Below, piece by piece: positions 1 through 10,183 of a stretch of DNA of 64,000 nt (positions are counted from its first letter, which is position 1; each line of letters starts with the position of its first letter). Origin of the DNA: Clostridia bacterium (lineage in GTDB: Bacteria > Bacillota > Clostridia > TANB77 > CAG-465). A model generated the notes under the pieces. It made no database searches. It saw nothing but the letters and a program-made list of their open reading frames with translations, and was not told the DNA's origin. The position numbers and the translations under genes are program-made. The stretch is taken from the NCBI GenBank assembly GCA_017534305.1, contig JAFWCU010000003.1, positions 1 to 64,000 of the forward strand. The letters run 5' to 3'.

Positions 1-1062
1 AGGACAAATAATACCAAAATAATAAATCTGAAATGGAAGTATTAGCACAAGACTACTAATGCTCAAAGAAAGATTAGATACTATATATTTATTTGTAATT
101 TTAAGCTTAACTTTAACATATGAAGATATAACAGGATTAAATACCCTAATACTTATTACAGATAAAAATGAAAAGATAACACCTTCATTGAAAATATAAA
201 ATGGATTAATAACTAACATTATATATATACATAAAAACACCTTTAAAAAATAGTTTTTCTTGAACAATACCATATTTAACAAACCAAGTATTAACACTCT
301 TAGCAAAGACAATTTAAATAAAGAAACAATATAAAAATAACAGATTAATACAAAATTAATTACTAAAAAATATTTGCTTTTTTTCTTGGTATTAGCAATA
401 TTTTCAAATGCTAAAGTTAAAAACATTACATGCGTACCAGAAACACACATCATATGCCCTATTCCAATATTTCTACATTTTTCCTTAAATGTTTCATCTA
501 AATATACATCATCTCCATACATTAAACTTTTAGCTAAATTGCTATACTTTCCAAGAGTGTAATCTAAAGTATCACTTATTCTTTTTCTAATACTAACTAC
601 TATGCTATTACCCTTTTGAACACTAAGAATCTTAGAAATATTTAATCTCAACACAACACCTTTAGAATTTAAATATCTTTTATAATTAAATTCATAGGGA
701 TTACCTAAAGTAGAAATCTTGTAATTGCTACATATAACTGTTATCTTATCTCCAAAAGAATACTTATTATCCACATCTTGAACACTAAAACATACTTTGT
801 CTAAGCCAATTATTCCAACATATGTAGTACTACTTTCTTCTACCTTATCTATATTAACAACAGTAATAATTCTTTTTTCATTTTTCCATTCATTATATTT
901 AAAATTAAATATATAAGAAGAATAACCAATTCTAAACGCTAGAATAAAAATCATTAAAACATAAATTATAGTTTTCTTTCTTTTAACCATAAATATAATA
1001 CTATCATCAAAAATAAATAATACTAGTAATTTTACCTTTAAATTATACACGAGTTTTGTCAT
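1..1062 (-). CDS. comEC: ComEC/Rec2-family DNA uptake channel, C-terminus beyond window
   Basis: The minus-strand frame is open from 1062 to the window edge, so this is the N-terminal part of a longer gene. It codes two N-terminal hydrophobic segments split by a basic KRKK, then an OB-like soluble part, then the ComEC core with a MYGDD stretch and the hallmark CVSGTHVMFL (SG-H-V), followed by several membrane helices. ComEC carries one DNA strand through the membrane during transformation and the family can hold a nuclease domain, which would lie outside. The start is uncertain: ATG at 1062 keeps the first hydrophobic segment, ATG at 990 is the next choice, and neither has a clear ribosome binding site. 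It is divergent from, and very close to, the glycosyltransferase gene. Confidence 0.8.
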   Translation of the reverse strand, partial: MTKLVYNLKVKLLVLFIFDDSIIFMVKRKKTIIYVLMIFILAFRIGYSSYIFNFKYNEWKNEKRIITVVNIDKVEESSTTYVGIIGLDKVCFSVQDVDNKYSFGDKITVICSNYKISTLGNPYEFNYKRYLNSKGVVLRLNISKILSVQKGNSIVVSIRKRISDTLDYTLGKYSNLAKSLMYGDDVYLDETFKEKCRNIGIGHMMCVSGTHVMFLTLAFENIANTKKKSKYFLVINFVLICYFYIVSLFKLSLLRVLILGLLNMVLFKKNYFLKVFLCIYIMLVINPFYIFNEGVIFSFLSVISIRVFNPVISSYVKVKLKITNKYIVSNLSLSISSLVLILPFQIYYFGIICP

Positions 1063-1077
1063 ATAGTATAAAAGGAG

Positions 1078-2881
<1,804 letters not shown>

Positions 2882-2898
2882 TTAACAAAATTCAAAAG

Positions 2899-2929
2899 CA
2901 AAGCACATTAATTTGTGCTTTGTTTTTTA
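2899..2929 (+). terminator. Rho-independent terminator of the collagen-like gene
   Basis: A nine-pair stem (CAAAGCACA with TGTGCTTTG) closes a TTAATT loop and is followed by six T. Confidence 0.9.
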
Positions 2930-2997
2930 CATTTTTTCCTTTTAAATTTCTTTTGTTTTTTTATTCTATTTCTTTAGAGTTTTTCATACAATTTTCA

Positions 2998-3026
2998 TTG
3001 ACATTAAAAGAAAAGTTTTATATACT
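2998..3026 (+). promoter_or_regulatory. Sigma-A promoter of porCDAB
   Basis: TTGACA at 2998-3003 and TATACT at 3021-3026 with a 17-bp spacer, about 30 bp before the porC start. Confidence 0.85.
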
Positions 3027-3056
3027 ATAGGTTGAATAGTCAAAGGAGGTTTTACT

Positions 3057-3632
3057 ATGATAGAGATTAGATGGCACGGACGTGGAGGCCAAGGTGCTAA
3101 AACTGCATCATTACTACTTGCAGATGCTGCTTTTAACACTGGAAAATACATTCAAGGCTTCCCAGAATACGGTCCAGAAAGAATGGGTGCCCCTATCACT
3201 GCATACAACAGAATAAGTGATACTCCAATAAGAGTTCACTCAAACATTTATGAACCAGATTATGTTGTAGTTGTAGATGATACCCTACTTGAGTCTGTAG
3301 ATGTAACAAGCGGACTTAAGGAAGAAGGAGCAATACTTGTTAACACAAGTAAAAGACCTGAACAAATACTTGAGTATTTAAAAGGTTACAAAGGAAAGGT
3401 TTACACTATTGATGCAACTAAAATTAGTTTAGAATGCATTAAAGCAAACTTCCCTAACACAGCAATGCTTTCAGCTATTGTTAAAATAACTGGAGTAATG
3501 ACTAAAGATGAATTATTAAGTGATATGAAAGAATCATTTAAACATAAATTTGCTAGAAAACCAGAAGTTATCGAGCCTAATATGCTAGCTGTTGAAAGAG
3601 CTTATGATGAAGTTGTAGGAGGTAATGAATAA
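3057..3632 (+). CDS. porC: 2-oxoacid (probably pyruvate):ferredoxin oxidoreductase, gamma subunit
   Basis: The 191-residue protein has the gamma-subunit signature RWHGRGGQGAKTA at its N-terminus and the motif GFPEYGPERMGAP. It is the first gene of a gamma-delta-alpha-beta operon, the arrangement of archaeal and Thermotoga pyruvate synthase. The complex oxidatively decarboxylates a 2-oxoacid to acyl-CoA and reduces ferredoxin in the cytoplasm. Pyruvate is the likeliest substrate, but 2-ketoisovalerate-type relatives share this layout. The start has an AAAGGAGG site seven bases upstream and its stop overlaps the delta start. Confidence 0.93.
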   Translation: MIEIRWHGRGGQGAKTASLLLADAAFNTGKYIQGFPEYGPERMGAPITAYNRISDTPIRVHSNIYEPDYVVVVDDTLLESVDVTSGLKEEGAILVNTSKRPEQILEYLKGYKGKVYTIDATKISLECIKANFPNTAMLSAIVKITGVMTKDELLSDMKESFKHKFARKPEVIEPNMLAVERAYDEVVGGNE

Positions 3633-3901
3633 TGGGTGAAGTTGGATTCGGAGGAAACATTCTAAAAGACGGAAATGCAGTTGAATTTAAAACTGGGTCT
3701 TGGAGAAACAGAACTCCTATACATTATAAAGAAAAATGCAAAAACTGTATGTTTTGCGTAGGATACTGTCCAGATGATTGTATTAAACACAAAGACGGTG
3801 TCGTTGAAGGAATAGATTTAGATTATTGTAAAGGATGTGGCGTATGCTCAAAAGTATGTCCATTCAAAGCAATCGAAATGAAATCTAAAGATGAAGAATA
3901 A
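3632..3901 (+). CDS. porD: 2-oxoacid:ferredoxin oxidoreductase delta subunit, two [4Fe-4S] ferredoxin
   Basis: This 89-residue ferredoxin-like subunit carries two CxxCxxCxxxCP-type clusters (KCKNCMFCVGYCP and YCKGCGVCSKVCP). It relays electrons from the TPP centre of the beta subunit to external ferredoxin. The length is normal for the delta subunit. It overlaps the porC stop by one base, and a GGAGG site for porA follows its stop, so the four subunits are translationally linked. Confidence 0.93.
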   Translation: MGEVGFGGNILKDGNAVEFKTGSWRNRTPIHYKEKCKNCMFCVGYCPDDCIKHKDGVVEGIDLDYCKGCGVCSKVCPFKAIEMKSKDEE

Positions 3902-3913
3902 GGAGGTAAATAT

Positions 3914-5089
3914 ATGGCTATAAGAGAAAGATTAAGTGGTAACGAAGCTGTTGCTACTGCTATGAAACAAATCAATCCAGATACTGTTGCTGCCTACCCT
4001 ATTACTCCATCTACTGAAGTACCACAATACTTTTCAAACTTTGTGGCAAATGGCGAAGTAACAACAGAATTTATCGCTGTTGAAAGCGAACACAGTGCAA
4101 TGAGTGCATGTATTGGTGCATCAGCTGCTGGTGGTAGAGTTATAACTGCTACATCATCTCAAGGTTTAGCATACATGTTTGAAATGCTATACATTGCAGC
4201 TGGTATGAGATTACCTATAACACTTGTTTGTGGTAACAGAGCACTATCTGCTCCACTAAACATTCATAATGATCATTCAGATTCTATGGGTGTTAGAGAT
4301 GCAGGATTTATTCAATTATATTGTGAATCTAACCAAGAAGCTTATGATAACGTAATCATGGCTGTTAAAATTGCAGAAAAAGCAAACATTCCAGTAATGG
4401 TATGTTATGATGGATTCATTACTTCTCACTCAGTTGAAAACATCATGTTAATTGAAGATGAAGAAGTTAAAAAATTCGTAGGTGAAAGAAAACCTACTCA
4501 ATATCTATTAGATGATGAAAGAAATATTTCTATGGGACCTATGGACCTACAAAAATATTATTTTGAACACAGAAAACAACTAGCAGATGCTATGGTTGGT
4601 GCTAAAGAAATAATTAAAGAAGTATCTGAAGAATTCTACAAATTAACAGGTAGAAAATATGATTTATATGAAAAATATATGATGGATGATGCTGAGGTTG
4701 GTGTTGTTGTTCTAAACTCTACTGCAGGTACTGCAAAAGATGCTGTAGATGAATTAAGAGCACAAGGTGTTAAAGCTGGTTTAATAAAACCTAGAACTTT
4801 CAGACCTCTTCCAGCAGACGAACTTCCAGAAGAATTAAGAAATCTTAAAGCTTTAGCAATAATGGATAAAGCAGATTCAGTAAACGGATATGCTGCTCCA
4901 CTATTTACAGAAATTACTTCTGCAATGTACACTAAAGGATTAACAGTTCCAACAATAGACTATGTATATGGTCTTGGTGGTGTTGATGTTAAAGTATCAG
5001 ACATTAAAGAAGTATACGCTAAACTACAAGAAATAGCTCAAAGTGGTAAAGTAGATAAAACTACTCACTACTTAGGTATGGATAATTAA
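3914..5089 (+). CDS. porA: 2-oxoacid:ferredoxin oxidoreductase alpha subunit
   Basis: The 391-residue alpha subunit shows AAYPITPSTEVPQ near residue 30, the glutamate segment VESEHSAMSACIGASAAG, TATSSQGLAYM, and the hallmark NIHNDHSDSMGVRD near 115-130. The middle and C-terminal domains are the usual transketolase-like ones. The length is typical. It pairs with PorB to form the TPP active site. A GGAGGT precedes both this gene and the next one. Confidence 0.93.
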   Translation: MAIRERLSGNEAVATAMKQINPDTVAAYPITPSTEVPQYFSNFVANGEVTTEFIAVESEHSAMSACIGASAAGGRVITATSSQGLAYMFEMLYIAAGMRLPITLVCGNRALSAPLNIHNDHSDSMGVRDAGFIQLYCESNQEAYDNVIMAVKIAEKANIPVMVCYDGFITSHSVENIMLIEDEEVKKFVGERKPTQYLLDDERNISMGPMDLQKYYFEHRKQLADAMVGAKEIIKEVSEEFYKLTGRKYDLYEKYMMDDAEVGVVVLNSTAGTAKDAVDELRAQGVKAGLIKPRTFRPLPADELPEELRNLKALAIMDKADSVNGYAAPLFTEITSAMYTKGLTVPTIDYVYGLGGVDVKVSDIKEVYAKLQEIAQSGKVDKTTHYLGMDN

Positions 5090-5103
5090 GGAGGTAATTA
5101 CAA

Positions 5104-6066
5104 ATGGCATATAATTTAAAAGACGCTGTCGAAAAAGAATCTAGATTTACATCTGGACATAGAATGTGTGCTGGATGTGGTGCTCCTCCAGTTATACGTA
5201 ATGTTTTAAGAGCATTAAAACCAGAAGATAATGCTGTAGTATCTTGTGCTACTGGATGTCTTGAAGTATCAAGCTTCATTTATCCATACACAGCATGGAA
5301 ACATGTATCATTCATTCACACAGCTTTTGAATGTGCATCTGCTACACTATCTGGTGCAGAAAAAACTTACCAAGCATTAAAAAGAGCTGGTAAAGTAAAA
5401 CAAAACACTAAATTCTTAGCATTTGGTGGTGACGGTGGTACTCTAGATATAGGTTTACAATCTCTATCTGGAGCAATGGAAAGAAATCATGACATAGCAT
5501 ATTTCTGTTATGATAATGGAGCTTATATGAACACTGGTACACAACGTTCATCTTCTACTCCACACTTTGCAGATACAACTACTTCACCTGCTGGTAAAGT
5601 AATTCCAGGAAAAATGCAACCTAGAAAAGACTTAACTGAAATAATGGTAAAACACAATCTTCCATATGTTGCACAAACTGCATTATTTGGAAACTTAAGT
5701 GATATTTACACTAAAGCAGAAAAAGCTATCTACACTGAAGGTCCAACATTTGTTGCTGCATTCTCACCTTGTCCAAGAGGATGGGGATATCCATCAGAAG
5801 ATTTAGCTGAAATTGAAAAACTTGCAGTTAACACTTGCTTCTGGCCTCTTTATGAAGTTGAAAATGGTGTTTACAAAATAACATACAAACCTGCAAACAA
5901 ATTACCAGTTGAAGAATTCTTAAAAACTCAAAAGAGATTTAGACATATGTTTAAACCTGGTAATGAATGGATGATTGAAGAACTTCAAGCTGAAATAGAT
6001 AGAAAATGGAACTTCCTACTTATGATGGAAGAAACAACTCAAAAGAAAGCTCAAGAAGAAGCTTAA
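5104..6066 (+). CDS. porB: 2-oxoacid:ferredoxin oxidoreductase beta subunit, TPP-binding
   Basis: The 320-residue beta subunit begins with MCAGCGAPP (Cys22 and Cys25, ligands of the proximal [4Fe-4S] cluster). It continues with the TPP-binding FGGDGGTLDIG near residue 105 and the NGAYMNTGTQRS metal/TPP loop. A third cluster Cys lies in SCATGC. The length is normal and all expected cluster cysteines are present. It is the last gene of the operon, followed by a bidirectional terminator. Confidence 0.93.
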   Translation: MAYNLKDAVEKESRFTSGHRMCAGCGAPPVIRNVLRALKPEDNAVVSCATGCLEVSSFIYPYTAWKHVSFIHTAFECASATLSGAEKTYQALKRAGKVKQNTKFLAFGGDGGTLDIGLQSLSGAMERNHDIAYFCYDNGAYMNTGTQRSSSTPHFADTTTSPAGKVIPGKMQPRKDLTEIMVKHNLPYVAQTALFGNLSDIYTKAEKAIYTEGPTFVAAFSPCPRGWGYPSEDLAEIEKLAVNTCFWPLYEVENGVYKITYKPANKLPVEEFLKTQKRFRHMFKPGNEWMIEELQAEIDRKWNFLLMMEETTQKKAQEEA

Positions 6067-6083
6067 TTCATAGTAAAACAAAA

Positions 6084-6114
6084 GGCTACCTAAATTAATA
6101 GGTAGTCTTTTTTT
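6084..6114 (+). terminator. Bidirectional terminator between porB and the DNA polymerase IV gene
   Basis: Stem GGCTACCTA with TAGGTAGTC, loop AATTAA, T-run on the plus strand and TTTTGTTTT on the minus strand. It can end both converging transcripts. Confidence 0.9.
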
Positions 6115-6237
6115 ATTCTTTATCTTCTTTTATATTTTTACTTGTAACATCAATACTACTTGCATAATCTATCTTATCTCCAAACTTAGCTTTAAGTTTA
6201 TCCATAGCCTCTGTTACTTTTTCTTTTCTCTCCTTTT
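6113..6237 (-). pseudogene. Out-of-frame remnant of the Pol IV C-terminal tail
   Basis: In the -1 frame relative to the polymerase the codons read EVKKERKEKVTEAMDKLKAKF and continue to a TAA at 6113-6115 next to the terminator. Lys-rich tails with a TEAMDKLKAKFG-like segment are common at the end of clostridial Y-family polymerases. There is no convincing start codon of its own. It is best read as the lost tail of the same gene, or as a sequence error in the A-rich stretch. Confidence 0.55.
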
Positions 6238-7335
6238 TTACTTCTTTTGTTTATTATCTTCAACAAGTGAAAATAAATCTATTTGTTCCTCAGCATCACT
6301 CTTTTTAAGTCCTGAAACTCCTACACAAATATATCTAATCTGCATCCCTGCTTTAAAATTATCATTAAAAAGTTCTAACACCTCTTTAGATATATCATCA
6401 TAAGCATTAGTATACTCTGTTTTCTTTTGACGAGATATTGATACAAAATCTGCAGTTTTTAATACAATAGAAATCACATCACCTTTAAACTTTTCTTTTC
6501 TCAAAGAATATGATACATCACTAGTAAGTTTTAAGAATTCTTTTTCAAGTTCTATATAGTTGTCTTTATCTGCCTCAAATGTAATACCTTTAGAAATACT
6601 TTTTCTTTCATATTTTTCATAATAATATTTAACAGGATCGTTATCTATTCCATTTGCCCAATTATGTATTAATTCACCTTGTTTTCCTAAATGTTTAACA
6701 AGTCTATATTTATTACTTGCTCTTAAATCTCCTATGGTTTTAATACCCATTTTTTCTAATTTTTGCGTAGTGTTTTTGCCAACAAATATCATCATAGAAA
6801 CAGGAAGATTATCTGTTTTTTCTCTGTAAGTTTCTTCATCTAAAACAGTAATTGCATCAGGCTTTTTCATATCACTTCCAAGTTTTGCAAGCACCTTACA
6901 AAACGAAACTCCAACAGAAATAGTTAATCCATATTTTTGTTTTATCTCTTCTTTTATTTTATATGCAATTTCATATGGAGTACCAAAAATATTAATACTT
7001 TCAGTAACATCTAGAAATGATTCATCTATACTAAATTTTTCTACTCTATCTGTATATTTTTTATACACTTCATTAACAAGTTTAGAATACTTTACATACT
7101 CTTCATAATGTGGTTTTACAAGAACAAGATTTGGACATTTTTTTAGTGCAGAATATACTGTCTCTGGAGTATATATTCCATATGCTTTTGCTTTATAATT
7201 TTTTGCAAGTATAATGCCATGACGCTTATTTGGATCTCCAGAAACTGCCATTGGAACTTGTCTCAACTCTGGTTTAGATAGCATTTCAACAGAAGCAAAG
7301 AAATTGTTTAAATCACAATGAAGTATTGCTCTCAT
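6238..7335 (-). CDS. dinB: Y-family DNA polymerase (DinB/Pol IV), C-terminal tail frameshifted
   Basis: The start at 7335 (MRAILHCDLNNFFASVE) has AAAGGTGG upstream; a longer in-frame start would read through that site. Catalytic acidic residues lie in HCDLNNFF and FSIDESFLD, followed by the thumb HhH region and little-finger domain. Such polymerases carry out error-prone translesion synthesis. The frame stops at 6238. In the -1 frame the sequence runs on without interruption to 6113 and encodes a plausible tail (VTEAMDKLKAKFGDKI, then a lysine-rich end) like that of longer relatives. A one-base indel near 6238-6250 therefore probably cost about 42 residues. The catalytic core is intact. Confidence 0.9.
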   Translation of the reverse strand: MRAILHCDLNNFFASVEMLSKPELRQVPMAVSGDPNKRHGIILAKNYKAKAYGIYTPETVYSALKKCPNLVLVKPHYEEYVKYSKLVNEVYKKYTDRVEKFSIDESFLDVTESINIFGTPYEIAYKIKEEIKQKYGLTISVGVSFCKVLAKLGSDMKKPDAITVLDEETYREKTDNLPVSMMIFVGKNTTQKLEKMGIKTIGDLRASNKYRLVKHLGKQGELIHNWANGIDNDPVKYYYEKYERKSISKGITFEADKDNYIELEKEFLKLTSDVSYSLRKEKFKGDVISIVLKTADFVSISRQKKTEYTNAYDDISKEVLELFNDNFKAGMQIRYICVGVSGLKKSDAEEQIDLFSLVEDNKQKK

Positions 7336-7356
7336 AATCTCACCACCTTTAGACAA

Positions 7357-7385
7357 ATTATATAATACAAACAAATGTACGTCAA
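7357..7385 (-). promoter_or_regulatory. Promoter of the DNA polymerase IV gene
   Basis: On the minus strand TTGACG and TATAAT stand 17 bp apart, about 20 bp before the start codon. No SOS (LexA) box was seen here. Confidence 0.8.
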
Positions 7386-7392
7386 CGAATTA

Positions 7393-7427
7393 TAAAAAAA
7401 TAATAGGTAAAAATACATTTACCTATT
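7393..7427 (-). terminator. Terminator of the first small paralog
   Basis: A ten-pair stem AATAGGTAAA with TTTACCTATT on the minus strand, followed by ATTTTTTT. Confidence 0.88.
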
Positions 7428-7437
7428 ACTATATAAT

Positions 7438-7866
7438 TTAGAACTCTATCACAAACTTTTCAGATTTATTCTTATCGCTTATTTTCATATCATAGTTTTT
7501 CTTCTCAATAACCACCGGCAACCCTTGAACGTAGTATAACATATTAAATTCATCAAAGATTGTAATTATTGAATCTAGTATACTTGCAAGATATGGATCA
7601 TTTAAGCCTTTTGTATTTTGTCCAACAATGCTTATTTCATTATCTTTGTACTTAATAACAACTTCATTATTCTTTGTATTGAATTTATACACAACATATG
7701 AACCTCTACCATTTTCACATGGTTCCATGTATTCCATAAATTCCCACATAAGTTTTAGTCTAGATTTTACATCGTTTAAAAAGCATCTTTTTTCTTCAAA
7801 TCCCCTTAATCCTTTAACTTCTAAATTAAACTCTCCTCTTTCAAAAGATTCTAGCTCTATTCTCAT
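7438..7866 (-). CDS. Unknown protein, member 1 of a local three-gene paralogous family
   Basis: I do not recognise this family. The start at 7866 gives MRIELESFERGEF, matching the beginnings of its two neighbours (MKIYLEPF, MKIIVKPF); an ATG six bases upstream sits right against the AAAGGAGGG site and is rejected. The 142 residues are predicted mixed alpha/beta with a shared core: beta start, helix, then a strand ending in NEISIVGQN before a helix after NDPYLA. No signal peptide, membrane helix or metal motif is visible. It is the last gene of a unit with the second paralog, which ends 23 bp upstream. Confidence 0.8.
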   Translation of the reverse strand: MRIELESFERGEFNLEVKGLRGFEEKRCFLNDVKSRLKLMWEFMEYMEPCENGRGSYVVYKFNTKNNEVVIKYKDNEISIVGQNTKGLNDPYLASILDSIITIFDEFNMLYYVQGLPVVIEKKNYDMKISDKNKSEKFVIEF

Positions 7867-7889
7867 AGACATCCCTCCTTTAGTTTCAA

Positions 7890-8300
7890 TTATATTCTAA
7901 ATTCCACTCTGTCTTTTCTTGGAGCTTTTTTGTTTACTATTTTGTTAAATCTAAATCTTGAAGCACTAACTTTCCTTCCCTTAAAATATAGATTTATATC
8001 TTTAAATGAATTAACTATTTCTTGAGCTTTGTGAATTATTTCAGGATCATTTTCCTCTTTAATATTTTCTGCAATAATAGTTACTCTTTTATCCACAATA
8101 GTAACATTATATATAACGTCATTTACACTGCTTTCAAATTCAAATACAAGCTCACCATTTTCTTCATAACTTGCTTCTTTAAAGTACATTACTCCTTCAA
8201 GTTTCTCTTTAACATATGCAACCAGCTCATCTACCGATACATCTCCTCTAACATTAAAGCTTATTTCTCCCTTTGAAAAAGGTTCTAAATAAATCTTCAT
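7890..8300 (-). CDS. Unknown protein, member 2 of a local three-gene paralogous family
   Basis: This 136-residue protein of unknown function starts MKIYLEPFSKGEISF and has AGGAGGT upstream. It shares layout with its neighbours: an N-terminal strand, a helix (VDELVAYVKEKLE), strands (ELVFEFES and YNVTIVDKRVTIIAEN) and a helix after ENDPEI. The phrase VTIIAENIKEENDPE lines up with ISIVGQNTKGLNDPY in member 1 and ISIYAKNCRSLDDDR in member 3. It is preceded by a perfect consensus promoter and probably co-transcribed with member 1. It looks cytoplasmic. Confidence 0.8.
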   Translation of the reverse strand: MKIYLEPFSKGEISFNVRGDVSVDELVAYVKEKLEGVMYFKEASYEENGELVFEFESSVNDVIYNVTIVDKRVTIIAENIKEENDPEIIHKAQEIVNSFKDINLYFKGRKVSASRFRFNKIVNKKAPRKDRVEFRI

Positions 8301-8358
8301 AAATATTACCTCCTATTTAAAAATTATTTTAATAGCTTAAAATATATAAAGCAGAAAG

Positions 8359-8387
8359 ATTATACCACTAGAACTTAGTTATGTCAA
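8359..8387 (-). promoter_or_regulatory. Perfect consensus promoter of paralogs 2 and 1
   Basis: On the minus strand TTGACA, a 17-bp spacer and TATAAT, all matching consensus. The start of transcription would be about 50 bases before the ATG at 8300. Confidence 0.9.
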
Positions 8388-8398
8388 TTAAAGTATAA

Positions 8399-8428
8399 AA
8401 AAACAATAGACTAAATTAATAGTCTATT
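8399..8428 (-). terminator. Terminator of the third small paralog
   Basis: On the minus strand AATAGACTA pairs with TAGTCTATT around a TTAATT loop, followed by GTTTTTTT. Confidence 0.9.
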
Positions 8429-8440
8429 ATTTTTAAAATT

Positions 8441-9052
8441 TTAACTATATGATAAAACATCTGAACCATCATAAATATTATATAGCATATCAAAACATAA
8501 AGAAGTATTATTAAAGAATGAATAATTATAGCTAGAATCGGTAAAATAAGATTTAAAAATCAAATAGTCACCTGTTGTATTATCATGTTTTGCAATAAGT
8601 CCAACTGCCCCGTCCATTTCTATTTCTACATCAATTAAAATGTTATTATGATTTAATATTAAATCTCCTTCTTCATAATACCTTGTAAATGTAGCATTAG
8701 ATACATGAATTATTCTTTCATGATACTTAAAACACTCAACTATTTCACTCAATATGTGTAATATTTCCTTAAACTTAAGAGCAATTCTATCATCGTCTAA
8801 ACTCCTGCAATTTTTTGCATAAATACTTATTTCTTGATTTGCTATTGTTATCTCATAGTTTACACCAGCGTAGTTATTTGTAAGTACTTCAAAGCACAAC
8901 TTGTACTTGTTATCATAATATTTTGTTACTCCATATTCAAGCCCAACCCTAAAGTATTCCTCACACTTTTGAACTAACTCATAAAACTCTACATCTCCTT
9001 CAAGTTTTAATTTTAGTCTAGCCTTATTAAATGGTTTTACTATAATTTTCAT
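8441..9052 (-). CDS. Unknown protein, member 3 of a local paralogous family, with an extra C-terminal part
   Basis: The start at 9052 (MKIIVKPFNKARLKL) has AAAGGAGG eight bases upstream; a TTG two codons earlier is not favoured. Residues 1-130 resemble members 1 and 2 (helix FYELVQKCEEYF, strand ISIYAKN, then DDDRIALKFKEIL). The last about 70 residues are unique, Asn/Tyr-rich and acidic. No known motif is visible. It has its own consensus promoter and terminator, so it is a single-gene unit. Confidence 0.8.
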   Translation of the reverse strand: MKIIVKPFNKARLKLKLEGDVEFYELVQKCEEYFRVGLEYGVTKYYDNKYKLCFEVLTNNYAGVNYEITIANQEISIYAKNCRSLDDDRIALKFKEILHILSEIVECFKYHERIIHVSNATFTRYYEEGDLILNHNNILIDVEIEMDGAVGLIAKHDNTTGDYLIFKSYFTDSSYNYSFFNNTSLCFDMLYNIYDGSDVLSYS

Positions 9053-9113
9053 ACACAAATCCTCCTTTTAAAAATTATTTTACAAGGTTGAATATCTTCT
9101 AAATGTATGAAAG

Positions 9114-9142
9114 ATTATAACATTATTAATGTATTATGTCAA
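9114..9142 (-). promoter_or_regulatory. Perfect consensus promoter of paralog 3
   Basis: On the minus strand TTGACA, 17 bp, TATAAT. It shares TTGACATAA and TATAATCTTTC with the promoter of paralog 2, so the promoter was probably duplicated with the gene. It lies just behind the aroF stop. Confidence 0.9.
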
Positions 9143-9150
9143 ATAAGTGG

Positions 9151-10167
9151 TTATAATGAACGTCCTATTGCTGTTGCAATTGGTTTGATATCCTCTATTA
9201 TTGTATCAAACATATCTGGTGTTACAGACTGTGCCCCATCAGATAAAGCTTTGTCTGGATTATTATGTACTTCAATAATTAAACCATCCGCTCCTATAGC
9301 AACAGCAGCTTTAGATAATGGTTCTATCATCCACCTAATTCCCGCAGCATGAGAAGGATCTACAATTATAGGTAAATGACTCATTTTTTTAATTAAAGGA
9401 ATTGCAGATATATCTAATGTGTTTCTAGTTGCTGTTTCATATGTTCTAATTCCTCTTTCACATAAAATAACATTAGGATTTCCTTCACTCATAATATATT
9501 CAGCTGCCATAAGCCACTCTTCAATTGTAGCTGAAAGTCCCCTTTTTAAAAGTATAGGTTTGTTCAATTTTCCAAGTCTTTTTAAAAGATCAAAATTTTG
9601 CATATTTCTAGAACCAACTTGAATTACATCTACTTCTTTTTCATATAACTCTATATCATCTGTAGACATTATTTCTGTAACTATTTTAAGTCCTGTTATT
9701 TCTCTTGCCTTTTTTAACAATTCAAGTCCTTCATATTGAAGACCTTGGAAATCATAAGGAGAGGTTCTAGGTTTAAAAACTCCCCCTCTAAGATATTTGG
9801 CACCAGCATTTTTTACTCTTTTTGCAATTTCTATTATTTGCTCTTCAGACTCAACAGCACAAGGTCCTGAAATAATCATAAGATTATCTCCGCCAACAGT
9901 TCTCTCCTCATCTATAGATATTATAGTGTCGTCTGGATGAAACTTTCTATTTGCCCTTTTATATTTTTCTGTCTCATCTATAATATCTATTACACCTTTC
10001 ATACAAGATATAACATTTCTATCTATATCTTTGGAATCTCCAATAATACCAATAATCTTACAATCTGATGCTTCATTTTCTACAATTATTCTTTCCTCTT
10101 TTTCTATCATTTTCTTAATTGCATCAATAACACTTTCTTTAGTTTCCTTTTCTAATTTTATAATCAT
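9151..10167 (-). CDS. aroF: 3-deoxy-7-phosphoheptulonate (DAHP) synthase with N-terminal ferredoxin-like domain
   Basis: The 338-residue enzyme condenses PEP and erythrose-4-phosphate in the first step of the shikimate pathway. Residues 1-70 form a short ferredoxin-like domain like that of the Thermotoga enzyme, which gives Phe/Tyr inhibition there. The catalytic part follows with MIISGPCAVES, GAKYLRGGVFKPRTSPY, QVGSRNMQNF, LLKRG and VDPSHAAG. It stands alone, without other aro genes nearby. It is preceded by a leader peptide rich in Phe and Tyr and by an attenuator, so synthesis is probably tuned to charged tRNA-Phe/Tyr as well as to allosteric feedback. The start has AGGAGG seven bases upstream. 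Confidence 0.95.
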   Translation of the reverse strand: MIIKLEKETKESVIDAIKKMIEKEERIIVENEASDCKIIGIIGDSKDIDRNVISCMKGVIDIIDETEKYKRANRKFHPDDTIISIDEERTVGGDNLMIISGPCAVESEEQIIEIAKRVKNAGAKYLRGGVFKPRTSPYDFQGLQYEGLELLKKAREITGLKIVTEIMSTDDIELYEKEVDVIQVGSRNMQNFDLLKRLGKLNKPILLKRGLSATIEEWLMAAEYIMSEGNPNVILCERGIRTYETATRNTLDISAIPLIKKMSHLPIIVDPSHAAGIRWMIEPLSKAAVAIGADGLIIEVHNNPDKALSDGAQSVTPDMFDTIIEDIKPIATAIGRSL

Positions 10168-10183
10168 AATAATACCTCCTCAA

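Noticed and set aside
3057-6066. Assigning porCDAB strictly to pyruvate
   Set aside because: The substrate cannot be told from sequence inspection alone; branched-chain 2-oxoacid relatives have the same subunits, so the call is kept as probable.
6226-6262. Programmed -1 frameshift in the polymerase gene
   Set aside because: No good slippery heptamer in the zero frame and no clear downstream stimulator; a plain indel or sequencing error is simpler.
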